Origin: Streptomyces pactum
GTDB taxonomy: Bacteria; Actinomycetota; Actinomycetes; Streptomycetales; Streptomycetaceae
Assembly: GCF_002005225.1 (NCBI RefSeq)
Contig: NZ_CP019724.1
Location: forward strand, 5,163,501-5,227,500
Reading direction: 5' to 3'
Length of the DNA: 64,000 nt
The notes beneath the pieces were generated by a model. That model searched no databases, was not told where the DNA came from, and saw nothing but the letters and a program-made list of their open reading frames with translations. Position numbers and translations under genes: made by a program. Shown here in pieces: positions 37,653-46,014 of the stretch (its first letter is position 1; the number at the start of each line of letters is the position of its first letter).

Positions 37653-38219
37653 TCAGTCCTCGTAGCCCTCCGCCACCCGCCGCTCCCGCAGCTCCATGAT
37701 CGCGCGGCGGCGTGCCAGACGGTGGGTGCGGCGGATCTGGGCCTCCTGGTAGCGGCGCTTGTCCTTCTCGGTCTCGGGCAGGACCGGCGGGACCGTGCGC
37801 GGCTTGCCGTCCGCGTCGACCGCGGCGAAGACCAGGTACGCCGAGCCGACCTGGGTGGCCGGGGTGGACTCGTTCCAGCGTTCGGCCAGGACCCGGACGC
37901 CGACCTCCATGGACGACCGGCCGGTCCAGTTGACCTGGGCCTTCACGTGGACGAGGTCGCCGACGCGGACGGGCTCGAGAAACGCCATCTCGTCCATGGA
38001 CGCGGTGACGGCCGGGCCGCCGGAGTGCCGTCCGGCCACGGCGCCCGCCGCGTCGTCGACAAGCTTCATGATCACTCCGCCGTGCACCGTGCCCAGCAGG
38101 TTGGTGTCGCTGTGGGTCATGATGTGGCTGAGGGTGGTGCGGGACGCCGAGGTCGGCTTGCCCGGGATCTCCGGAGCCGTCGACTGCGCGGCCGAGGCCT
38201 GTTCTGCCTGGTCTGTCAT
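37653..38219 (-). CDS. Acyl-CoA thioesterase, hotdog fold (YciA/BACH type)
   Basis: 188 residues; ATG 38219 has AGGTGG five bases upstream. A disordered Ala/Ser-rich start is followed by the hotdog domain: LSHIMTHSDTNLLGTVHGGV (with the active Asn/Asp region), IMKLVDDAAGAVAGRH, and DLVHVKAQVNWTGRSSMEVG. It hydrolyses acyl-CoA to free acid and CoA in the cytoplasm. The basic C-terminus (LARRRAIMELRERR) extends beyond the fold. Monocistronic, divergent from an LCP gene. Confidence 0.9.
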   Translation of the reverse strand: MTDQAEQASAAQSTAPEIPGKPTSASRTTLSHIMTHSDTNLLGTVHGGVIMKLVDDAAGAVAGRHSGGPAVTASMDEMAFLEPVRVGDLVHVKAQVNWTGRSSMEVGVRVLAERWNESTPATQVGSAYLVFAAVDADGKPRTVPPVLPETEKDKRRYQEAQIRRTHRLARRRAIMELRERRVAEGYED

Positions 38220-38338
38220 GGCCTCCACCTTATGCCGGGACGACAGCCGCGTATTTTGTGTCAGCTTCGCAACAGCGCCGACCCTATTTTCCGACGACCC
38301 TTGTATGGGCCGCGGTGCGGACCTGCACACTGGTGCGC

Positions 38339-39619
38339 ATGAATGATTGGCCCGAGGGATGGTCCGGTGACAACCGCCGCAGCGGGTACGGACGCGGCAG
38401 CGCGAGCGCGCGGCCCGAGAGCGCCCGCGTGATGCGGCAGGTCCGCCGCGGCCAGGCGCCGCCGCCCGGCCCGGGCCAGTCGGCACCGCCCTACGGCGAC
38501 GGAGTGCCGCAGCAGCCCTCCTACGTCGACGGCCGGGGCCACGGCGGCCGGGACGAGTACGACAGCGGCTACAACACCGGCCAGGTCTACGGCAGCCCCG
38601 GCGGCCGAGGCCCCGGCGGCCCCGGCCCGGGCAGGCCCGCGCCGGACTGGCGCCGCCGGATCAAGTGGACCGCGATCACGGTGGTGACCGCGGTGGTCGT
38701 CACCACCGTCGGCACGTACTTCTGGGCCGACTCCAAGCTCAACCGCGAGGTCGACCTGTCCAAGGTCATCGAGCGCCCCGGCGCCGGCGAGGGCACGAAC
38801 TACCTGATCGTCGGCTCCGACAGCCGCGAGGGCATGACCGACGAGCAGAAGAAGGACCTGCACACCGGCTCCGCCGAGGGCAAGCGCACCGACTCGATGA
38901 TGATCCTGCACACCGGGGACAACGGGTCGACGCTGATCTCGCTGCCCCGCGACTCGGACGTGGAGATCCCGAGCTTCGTCGGCTCCGAGTCCGGCAAGAC
39001 CTACAAGGGCACGGGCCGGCACGTGAAGCTGAACGCCGCGTACGCCGAGGACGGCCCCGAGCTGCTGGTGCGCACCATCGAGCACAACACGGGGCTGCGT
39101 CTCGACCACTACGTGGAGATCGGCTTCGCCGGCTTCGCCAACATCGTGGACTCGGTCGGCGGCGTCGAGATGGACATCCCCCAGGACATCAAGGACCCGA
39201 AGTCCGGCGCCGACTTCAAGAAGGGCAAGCAGACCCTGAACGGCGAGGAGGCTCTGGCCTTCGTCCGCACCCGGTACGCGCTGGCCGGCTCCGACCTGGA
39301 CCGCACCAAGAACCAGCAGAAGTTCCTGTCCGCGCTGGCGAACCAGGTGGCCACGCCGTCGACCGTCCTCAACCCGTTCAAGCTGTACCCGACCATGGGC
39401 GCGGGCCTGGACTCCCTCATCGTCGACAAGGACATGGGCCTGTTCGACCTGGCGAGCATGTTCTGGGCGATGAAGAGCGTCAGCGGCGGCGAGGGCACGT
39501 CGATGAACATGCCGGTCTCGGGCAGCGTCGGCGGAAACCTCAAGTGGGACGACGCCAAGGTGAGAAGGCTGGTCGAGCAGCTCAAGAACGACGAGAAGGT
39601 CACCGTGACGGGCAACTGA
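38339..39619 (+). CDS. LCP-family protein without LytR_C domain
   Basis: 426 residues from ATG 38339 (GTG 38333 is an alternative; no clear ribosome site). The cytoplasmic tail (about 1-100) is Gly/Pro/Arg-rich. One membrane helix follows (about 103-123, WTAITVVTAVVVTTVGTYF). The LCP domain (about 150-330) shows NYLIVGSDSREG, RTDSMMILHTGDNGSTLISL, PRDSDVEIPSF and LNAAYAEDGPELLVRTIE. It ends without the LytR_C domain or C-terminal cysteine seen in the other LCP proteins here. It is convergent, with a 12-bp gap, with the next LCP gene. Probable glycopolymer ligase at the outer face of the membrane. Confidence 0.9.
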   Translation: MNDWPEGWSGDNRRSGYGRGSASARPESARVMRQVRRGQAPPPGPGQSAPPYGDGVPQQPSYVDGRGHGGRDEYDSGYNTGQVYGSPGGRGPGGPGPGRPAPDWRRRIKWTAITVVTAVVVTTVGTYFWADSKLNREVDLSKVIERPGAGEGTNYLIVGSDSREGMTDEQKKDLHTGSAEGKRTDSMMILHTGDNGSTLISLPRDSDVEIPSFVGSESGKTYKGTGRHVKLNAAYAEDGPELLVRTIEHNTGLRLDHYVEIGFAGFANIVDSVGGVEMDIPQDIKDPKSGADFKKGKQTLNGEEALAFVRTRYALAGSDLDRTKNQQKFLSALANQVATPSTVLNPFKLYPTMGAGLDSLIVDKDMGLFDLASMFWAMKSVSGGEGTSMNMPVSGSVGGNLKWDDAKVRRLVEQLKNDEKVTVTGN

Positions 39620-39631
39620 GCCCGCCGCCGG

Positions 39632-41209
39632 TCACTCCTTCCCGCAGACCACCTCGTCACCCCGCACCACCGTGCCCGGCTCCCGCGGCGGGTCCGCCGG
39701 CCGCACCTTCACGACCTGCTCGAAGTCGGCGCCCGCGATCACCTTCAGCGTCGGGCCCTGGCCCTCGACCGGCCGCAGCTCGCTGCCGGGCAGGGCGGCG
39801 GCCAGCGACTTCGCCGAGCGGTCCCAGCGGGGGTCGAAGGCGACGACGGTGCGCTCGACCGCCCGGTCGGTGGCGTTCCTGGGCGCCCCGGTGGTGCGGA
39901 ACCCGGTCGCGGCCAGGGCGTCGTCCACCCGCTTGCCGAGCCCCCGCGTGTGCGTGCCGTTCTCCACCTGGACCCGGATCTGCTCCGGGTCCACCGGGAC
40001 CCTTACCGGCGCCGGGCCCTTGGGCTTCGGCTTCGGCTCGGCCAGCGGCTCGTCCTCGCGCAGGGCGTCGAAGATCCGCTCGGACCCCGCCTGGTCCCAC
40101 TTCAGGGTCGAGCCGACGCCCTTGACGGCGAAGCCCATCTGGCCGATCGGCACGGTGGTGAACTCGGACGACGACGGCGAGAAGTTCCGCATCGCCCGCC
40201 CCAGCGCCAGCAGCTCGTCGGTGCCGAAACCCTTGTCCGCCCGTACCGAGCCCAGCACCGCCCGGGTGACGTCGCGGAACTTCAGCGGGTTCAGCAGCAG
40301 CCCCGAGGAGGTCGCCCGGTCGATCAGGGCGGCCATGAAGCGCTGCTGCCGCTTCATCCGGCTCAGGTCCGAGGCGCCGTCGAGGTGGCGGGAGCGGACG
40401 TACTGCAGCGCCTGCCCGCCCATCAGCCGGTGGGTGCCGGCCGGCAGGTCGAGCCCGGTGTGGCTGTCCTCGAGCGGCTCGGCGGTGCAGATCTCCACAC
40501 CGCCCAGGACGTCCACCGTCTTCATGAAGCTGGTGAAGTCGACCTCCAGATAGTGGTCGATCTTCACCCGGGTCATGTTCTCGACGGTGCGGATGGTGAG
40601 CTGCGGGCCGCCCTCGGCGTAGGCCGCGTTCAGCTTGAGCGGGTGCCCTTCATGGCGCTCGCCGGTGGTGCGGTCGGTGTGGTCGGGCGTCTCGGCGTAC
40701 GAGTCGCGCGGCAGGCTGACCACGCTGGCGCGCTCCCGGTCCTCCGAGATGTGCACGATCATGATCGTGTCGGTGCAGTGGCAGGGGGCGCCGCCGAGCC
40801 GGTACTTCTCGCGCTCCTCCTCGCTGATCCGGTCACGGCCGTCGGTGCCGACCAGCAGGACGTTCATGCCGTCACCGGCCCGCGGCCGGTTCTTCATGTC
40901 CTTGAAGGCGTCGACCCGCGAGATGTCCGAGTCCAGCCTGGAGAGCACCGCGTGGCCGATCCCGGCGGAGGCGAGCACCACCACCGACAGCGCGGTCACC
41001 GCCCGCATGGCCCAGCGCGGCTTCTTCCGTCGTACGGGGGGCCTGGGCGGGCGGCGGGCCGGACGCGGTCCGCCGCGCTGCGGCGGAGGGCCGCTCCGGG
41101 GGGACGCGGCCGGGACCCGGGGAGAGCGGGGCGGCGTGGGCAAGGGTGACACCTCCGCGGGGACGGGCCGTGCGGCCGGACGTGGGATCCGTGAGCACCG
41201 TAGGCCCAT
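39632..41209 (-). CDS. LCP-family protein with LytR_C domain
   Basis: 525 residues if ATG 41209 is used; GTG 41152 is an alternative and neither has a good ribosome site. Pro/Arg-rich tail, membrane helix VTALSVVVLASAGIGHAVL, then the LCP domain with NVLLVGTDGRDR, CTDTIMIVHISEDRERASVV and SLPRDSYAETPDH. A LytR_C domain starts near IRVQVENGTHTRGLGKR, and the protein ends VVRGDEVVCGKE with the terminal cysteine. It is divergent from the glycosyltransferase gene, with 73 bp between them. Confidence 0.88.
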   Translation of the reverse strand: MGLRCSRIPRPAARPVPAEVSPLPTPPRSPRVPAASPRSGPPPQRGGPRPARRPPRPPVRRKKPRWAMRAVTALSVVVLASAGIGHAVLSRLDSDISRVDAFKDMKNRPRAGDGMNVLLVGTDGRDRISEEEREKYRLGGAPCHCTDTIMIVHISEDRERASVVSLPRDSYAETPDHTDRTTGERHEGHPLKLNAAYAEGGPQLTIRTVENMTRVKIDHYLEVDFTSFMKTVDVLGGVEICTAEPLEDSHTGLDLPAGTHRLMGGQALQYVRSRHLDGASDLSRMKRQQRFMAALIDRATSSGLLLNPLKFRDVTRAVLGSVRADKGFGTDELLALGRAMRNFSPSSSEFTTVPIGQMGFAVKGVGSTLKWDQAGSERIFDALREDEPLAEPKPKPKGPAPVRVPVDPEQIRVQVENGTHTRGLGKRVDDALAATGFRTTGAPRNATDRAVERTVVAFDPRWDRSAKSLAAALPGSELRPVEGQGPTLKVIAGADFEQVVKVRPADPPREPGTVVRGDEVVCGKE

Positions 41210-41282
41210 ACGATCTGCTGCCCGGGGCTGTGACCCCCGCGGCGCGCACCCGTGTCCCCCGTTCGCGGTAACGTGAGCACCG

Positions 41283-42335
41283 ATGAACGCCAAGTCCGAC
41301 GTGCGGCTGCCCGCCGTTTCCGTGATCATGCCCGTCCTCAACGAGGAGCGGCATCTGCGCGGCGCCGTCCGCGCCATCCTCGCCCAGGAGTACGACGGCG
41401 AGATGGAGGTCGTGATCGCCGTCGGTCCCTCCGCGGACCGTACGGAAGAGATCGCCGCCGAACTCGTCGCCGAGGATCCGCGCGTGCACACCGTGCCGAA
41501 TCCCACCGGCCGTACGCCCGCCGCGCTGAACGCCGCGATCAAAGCGTCCCGCCATCCGGTCGTCGTCCGCGTCGACGGTCACGGCATGCTGTCGCCGAAC
41601 TACATCGCCACGGCCGTGCGGCTCCTGGAGGAGACCGGCGCGCAGAACGTCGGCGGCATCATGCACGCCGAGGGCGAGAACGCCTGGGAGGACGCCGTCG
41701 CCGCCGCGATGACGTCGAAGATAGGCGTGGGCAACGCCGCCTTCCACACCGGCGGCGAAGCGGCCCCGGCCGAGACCGTCTACCTCGGCGTGTTCCGCCG
41801 CGAGGCACTGGAGCGGCAGGGCGGGTACAACGAGGAGTTCATCCGGGCCCAGGACTGGGAGCTGAACTTCCGCATCCGCGAGGCCGGGGGCCTCATCTGG
41901 TTCTCGCCGGAGCTGAAGGTGTCGTACCGGCCCCGGCCGTCCGTGCGGGCGCTGGCCAAGCAGTACAAGGACTACGGTCGCTGGCGGCACGTCGTCGCCC
42001 GCTACCACTCCGGGTCCATCAACCTGCGCTACCTCGCCCCGCCGACGGCCGTGTGCGCCATCGCGGCCGGCGTCGTGGTGGGCGCGGCGCTGACCCCGTG
42101 GGGCTTCGTCGTACCCGGCGGCTACCTGGCCGCGATCGTCGCGGGCTCGGTCCCGGCCGGCAAGGGGCTGGGACTGAAGGCGCGGGCGCGGATTCCGGTG
42201 GCGCTGGCCACCATGCACATGTCGTGGGGCTGGGGCTTCCTGACCAGCCCGCGGTCGCTGGCCAGGCGGGTCATCGCGTCACGGCGCCCGGCGGTGCAGC
42301 CGGCCGCCGACACCGACGCCGCCGAGACCAGGTGA
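41283..42335 (+). CDS. Family 2 glycosyltransferase with membrane C-terminus
   Basis: 350 residues from ATG 41283. The GT-A fold is clear: VSVIMPVLNEERHLRGAV, VVIAVGPSADRTEEIA, and the metal-binding HPVVVRVDGHGMLSPNYI (DxD-like DGH). RAQDWELNFRIREAGG carries the catalytic Asp region. Two hydrophobic helices follow near 250-295 (AVCAIAAGVVVGAALTPWGF, VVPGGYLAAIVAGSV). It probably adds a sugar to a lipid-linked precursor at the inner membrane face, close to the LCP proteins that would use the product. It stands between two minus-strand LCP genes. Confidence 0.9.
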   Translation: MNAKSDVRLPAVSVIMPVLNEERHLRGAVRAILAQEYDGEMEVVIAVGPSADRTEEIAAELVAEDPRVHTVPNPTGRTPAALNAAIKASRHPVVVRVDGHGMLSPNYIATAVRLLEETGAQNVGGIMHAEGENAWEDAVAAAMTSKIGVGNAAFHTGGEAAPAETVYLGVFRREALERQGGYNEEFIRAQDWELNFRIREAGGLIWFSPELKVSYRPRPSVRALAKQYKDYGRWRHVVARYHSGSINLRYLAPPTAVCAIAAGVVVGAALTPWGFVVPGGYLAAIVAGSVPAGKGLGLKARARIPVALATMHMSWGWGFLTSPRSLARRVIASRRPAVQPAADTDAAETR

Positions 42336-42353
42336 CGCCGGGCCGGATCAGGC

Positions 42354-43973
42354 TCAGGACCAGGTGAACGCCGGGTTCACGTGCATGCAGGCGCTCTCGT
42401 CCGCGCCGTTGAGGGCCTCGGCCGACTCCGGGGTCCGGTCGTCGGACGCGGGCGCCCTGTACGTCGTACCCTCGCGCCAGTCGGCGCCCACGGTGAGCGT
42501 GACACCCGAGACGTCGGTCGACCGCCGCACCGCGTCCGCCGGGACGCCCAGGGCCTCGGCGACCCGCTGTGCGTCGCCCTCCAGGTCGGCGCTCGGGTAG
42601 CGGACGACCGTACGGTCCTCGCTCGGCAGCACCGAGGGGTCGGCGATCGCCTTGACGAAGCCCTGCTCCACCAGCAGCCCCGCGACCGTGTTCGAGCGTC
42701 CGCGGGCCGCGCCGAGGCGGTCCGTGCGGGTGCCGTTGCGCACCTGGACCGCGATCTCGTCGTCGGCGGCGGCCGGGTCGTCCGACAGCTTCGTCTCCTC
42801 GTCGTCGGCCGCCTTCTTCCCGGTGTCCCTGCCGTCCAGCGCGATGTCCTCGCGCACCAGCCGGAACAGCCGTTCCGCGTCCTCGGTCGGCTCCACGCGG
42901 GCGCCCACGTACCGGTTGGGCATCGTGGTCATGGTGATGCGCTCCGGCTTCACCTTGCGCAGCTCGTTGCTGAGGTCGTACAGCTTCTTGACGGTGTCGA
43001 GGCCCGGGTCGACCGTGAGGGCCCGGGTGGCCTCCTCGGCCAGCCTGCGCAGCTTGTTCGGGCTGCTCAAGGTCGCGTTCTCGCGCAGCGTCCGGACCAT
43101 CGAGTTCAGGTACATGTGCTGGGCGTTCGCCCGCGCGAGATCGCTGCCGTCCTCGAAGCCGTAGCGGGTGCGCAGCCACTGCAGGGCCTGCTCGCCCTTG
43201 ACCGGGTGCGTGCCCTTCTCCAGCTTCAGGCCGGAGCCGTGGCCCTGGCTGTCGCGCGAGTGGATGTTGGCGTCCACGCAGACCGGGACGCCGCCGACGG
43301 CGTCCGCCATCGACACCACACCCGCGAAGTCGACCATCATGAAGTGGTCGATGTGGATGCCGGTCAGCTCCTGCCAGGTGGCCACCGTGCAGCCGGGCCC
43401 GCCGTGTCCGAGGCTCCGGTTGGTCATCACCCGGCCCTCGCTCGCCGGGTAGACCTTGCCGTCGTCCGGGTCGGTGCACTTGGGGATCTCGACCAGGGTG
43501 TCGCGCGGCATGCTGACGACCGACATGTTGCTGCGGTCGGCGGACAGGTGCACCAGCATCTGCACGTCCGCCAGCGGCGTGGAGCCGAACGTCTCGCGGG
43601 CGCCGCCGAGTTGCTGGTTCTCCTCGCTGTCCCGCGCGTCCGAGCCGATCACGAGGATGTTCAGCGGGGTCTGCCCGGCCGCGTTCGGCGTCGGGGCGGC
43701 GACCTTGCTGTCGCCCAGGTTCAGGGTGTCCTTCTTGATGTTGTCGTTGAGGTGCTCGTAGTAGAGGAAACCGGCGCCGGCCGTACCGGCTATGAGCACG
43801 GCGAGCGTCACCGCCGTCCAGCGCAGCACCCGGCGTCCCCTGCGGGGCCGGCGTCTGCTGGCCTCGGCACCGTCGTCCGTGCCCTCCGTGTCGTCGACGG
43901 CGGTCTCCGCACGCTCGGGGGCGTTCGATGCGCCCTGTCGCGTGTCCTCCCCCTGCACACTGCTCCGCGTCAT
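42354..43973 (-). CDS. LCP-family protein with LytR_C domain (type B, copy 1)
   Basis: 539 residues from ATG 43973, with GGGAGGA eight bases upstream; the GTG at 43991 lies in that site. The tail begins MTRSSVQGEDTRQG, matching type B copy 2 (MTQSSVQGEGTRPG). Membrane helix AVTLAVLIAGTAGAGFLYY; LCP domain with LNILVIGSDARDSEEN, MLVHLSADRSNMSVVSMPRD; LytR_C from IAVQVRNGTRTDRLGA. The C-terminus is ADESACMHVNPAFTWS with the conserved cysteine. It lies 77 bp downstream of type A copy 1, likely in one transcript. Confidence 0.92.
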   Translation of the reverse strand: MTRSSVQGEDTRQGASNAPERAETAVDDTEGTDDGAEASRRRPRRGRRVLRWTAVTLAVLIAGTAGAGFLYYEHLNDNIKKDTLNLGDSKVAAPTPNAAGQTPLNILVIGSDARDSEENQQLGGARETFGSTPLADVQMLVHLSADRSNMSVVSMPRDTLVEIPKCTDPDDGKVYPASEGRVMTNRSLGHGGPGCTVATWQELTGIHIDHFMMVDFAGVVSMADAVGGVPVCVDANIHSRDSQGHGSGLKLEKGTHPVKGEQALQWLRTRYGFEDGSDLARANAQHMYLNSMVRTLRENATLSSPNKLRRLAEEATRALTVDPGLDTVKKLYDLSNELRKVKPERITMTTMPNRYVGARVEPTEDAERLFRLVREDIALDGRDTGKKAADDEETKLSDDPAAADDEIAVQVRNGTRTDRLGAARGRSNTVAGLLVEQGFVKAIADPSVLPSEDRTVVRYPSADLEGDAQRVAEALGVPADAVRRSTDVSGVTLTVGADWREGTTYRAPASDDRTPESAEALNGADESACMHVNPAFTWS

Positions 43974-44050
43974 GTCCGCGTTCCTCCCCACCCCCGCGCC
44001 ACCGCGCGGGCCCGTCGCCGTCCTGTGAGACGTACGACGGGCCCGTCAGG

Positions 44051-45808
44051 TCAACTGGCGCACTGCTTCTGGTCGGCCGTGGACTTCTCCACGTCCGGCG
44101 TCTCGATGGAGGCGGCGTCGAGTTTGACCCCCGCGCCCTTGAAGTCCTTGCCGAGGGTGAGGGTCATGGTGGGCAGGCCCTGGGCGTTGGTGACGCTCTC
44201 GCCGGGCTTCATGGCGGCGCCGGACAGGCCGAGGATCTCGGCGAGGGCGCGGGCCTGGGCTGCCTGGTCGGGGGCGTACTCGAGGGTGGTCCTGGCGACG
44301 TCGGCCGGGGCGTTCCCGCCGTTCTCGGACTTGGTGACACCGGCCTCGGTCTGGAGGTAGGTCAACTCCCGCTGGGCGCTGCCGCCGGAGGCGCCGCCGT
44401 TGAGGACGCGGACGCGGATCTCGGAGGGTTCGGACTTCTCGCCCTCGAGGCGGGCGGCGACGGCGGCCTTCTCCTTCTTCTCCTTCTCCGACTCCTTCTT
44501 CTTGACCTCGGTGAAGGAGACGTCGTTCCTGATCATGTCGAAGACCTGGGGTGCCTCCGACGGGTTGGGGACGACCGTCGCCTTGACCTTCTCCGTCGGG
44601 TTGTCGATCACCGGCACGGTGAGGAAGGTGATGTTCTTCGTCGGCACCTTCTTCAGCTCCAGGGCGATGTCCTTGAGCGTGCCCACGTTGCCGATGGGCT
44701 TGTCCACGGTCAGTGCCTTGGTGGCGGCCTCGGCCAGCTTCACCAGCTTGGTGGGGCTGGTGAGGGTGTCGCTGGAGGACATCTTCCGCATGAGCGAGCC
44801 CAGGAACTGCTGCTGCACCTCGATGCGGTCCAGGTCGCCCTCGTTGCCGAACGCGTGCCGGGTCCGGACGAAGGCCAGGGCCTGCTCGCCCTCGACCGTC
44901 GACTCGCCCGCGGGCAGCTTGAGATGGGACTTCGGGTCGTCGACGGCGTGTTCCACGCAGACGTCGACGCCGTCGACGGCGGTGGTGAGCGTCTTGACCG
45001 CGTTGAAGTCGGCCATCATGAAGTGGTCCGGCTTGATGCCGGTCGCCTCCTTCACGGTGCGCATCGTGCAGCCCGCGTCACGGCCGCCCTCGCCGAGGCT
45101 CCGGTTGAAGCGGACGTCCTGCTCACCGGGGACGACCGTCTTCGTTCCGTCCTCCCGCGTGGTCTCGCAGTCGGGGATGTCGACGATCAGGTCGCGGGGG
45201 ATGCTGAGCGCGGTCGCGTTGGAGCGGTCCTTGGCCACGTGCAGCAGGATCGTGGTGTCGGCGTGCCCGACACTGCCCTTGTCGCCGTAGCCCTCGTTGC
45301 CCTCACCGGTTCGCTTGTCGGTACCGATGATGAGGATGTTGAAGGCCTCGTCCTTGCTGAAACTGCTGCTTCCGGCGTTGCCGACGTCCGTCGTCGAGAC
45401 GTTGCCCTCGAGGTGCTTGAGGTAGACGTAGCCGCCGACGCCGGCCACGAGGACGACGAGGGCGGTGCTGCCGCCGACCCACAGCAGGGCCTTCCTGCCC
45501 TTCGACTTCTTCTTCGCCGGCCGGCGTCCGCGCCGCCCCGGCACCGGCTCCTCGGGTGCCGGACGGCGCCGCCGCTGGGGCGGGACCTCCCGGCCGGGCG
45601 CGGCCGTGCGCCGTGCCGAACCGGTGGTGCCGCTGTCGGCGGGGGAGGAGGCGTCGGTGTCACCGCGGGCGGGCCTGCGGGGGCCCGGCACGGGCGACTG
45701 CGGTGCGGATGGGGACAGTCGCAGTTCGTATTCACCGGTGCGCGGATTCAGTACCCACTGATCTGCGGGATCGACGTCGTCTGCCCGCCCACGTCCTTGC
45801 GCGTCCAC
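44051..45808 (-). CDS. LCP-family protein with LytR_C domain (type A, copy 1)
   Basis: 585 residues from GTG 45808 (GGGAG just upstream), chosen to match copy 2. The N-terminal motif is DPADQWVLNPRTGEYELRL, followed by Pro/Arg-rich linker, helix LLWVGGSTALVVLVAGVGGY, and the LCP domain with NILIIGTDKRTGEGNEGYG and LSIPRDLIVDIPDC. The LytR_C part from IRVRVLNGGASGGSAQREL to the end is almost identical to type A copy 2 (one base difference in 441). It ends ADQKQCAS. First gene of an A-B pair. Confidence 0.92.
   Translation of the reverse strand: MDAQGRGRADDVDPADQWVLNPRTGEYELRLSPSAPQSPVPGPRRPARGDTDASSPADSGTTGSARRTAAPGREVPPQRRRRPAPEEPVPGRRGRRPAKKKSKGRKALLWVGGSTALVVLVAGVGGYVYLKHLEGNVSTTDVGNAGSSSFSKDEAFNILIIGTDKRTGEGNEGYGDKGSVGHADTTILLHVAKDRSNATALSIPRDLIVDIPDCETTREDGTKTVVPGEQDVRFNRSLGEGGRDAGCTMRTVKEATGIKPDHFMMADFNAVKTLTTAVDGVDVCVEHAVDDPKSHLKLPAGESTVEGEQALAFVRTRHAFGNEGDLDRIEVQQQFLGSLMRKMSSSDTLTSPTKLVKLAEAATKALTVDKPIGNVGTLKDIALELKKVPTKNITFLTVPVIDNPTEKVKATVVPNPSEAPQVFDMIRNDVSFTEVKKKESEKEKKEKAAVAARLEGEKSEPSEIRVRVLNGGASGGSAQRELTYLQTEAGVTKSENGGNAPADVARTTLEYAPDQAAQARALAEILGLSGAAMKPGESVTNAQGLPTMTLTLGKDFKGAGVKLDAASIETPDVEKSTADQKQCAS
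44108..44548. repeat. Gene-conversion tract, copy 1
   Basis: 441 bp matching 47978-48418 with a single difference (T44502 versus C48372), at a constant offset of 3870. Identity stops abruptly at both ends. It covers the LytR_C end of the two type A LCP genes. A second identical 98-bp tract at the same offset is 45168-45265 / 49038-49135. Confidence 0.95.
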
Positions 45809-45918
45809 GGTCTCCCAATCCTCCGTCGGGGGCCACGCGGCACCTTCTGCCGGAAGGTGCACGATAAAGGGTCAACATGTGCACGACGCCAGGGCGGACC
45901 TCGCGGCGGGGGCACTGG

Positions 45919-45995
45919 ACCGCTCACACTATCCGTCCAGTTCGGTGCCGAACGACACCGGTGCCACATGCGGAACCCCTACAACAGGGCAATCC
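45919..45995 (-). promoter_or_regulatory. Conserved block upstream of type A copy 1
   Basis: This block matches 49779-49856 at the same distance (about 111-187 bp) from the start codon. It includes GTTCGG-CA-CCGAAC, an AGTGTGAGCG word with TAGTGT as a possible -10, and the shared GGGCAATCC. Conservation beyond the coding duplication suggests a promoter or control site. A matching -35 is not evident. Confidence 0.45.
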
Positions 45996-46014
45996 CTACT
46001 ATTTTCCTGAACTC

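Noticed and set aside
37469..37699. A 76-codon plus-strand frame after the acyl-CoA dehydrogenase gene
   Set aside because: It runs into the antisense of the thioesterase gene, has no ribosome site and no family match.
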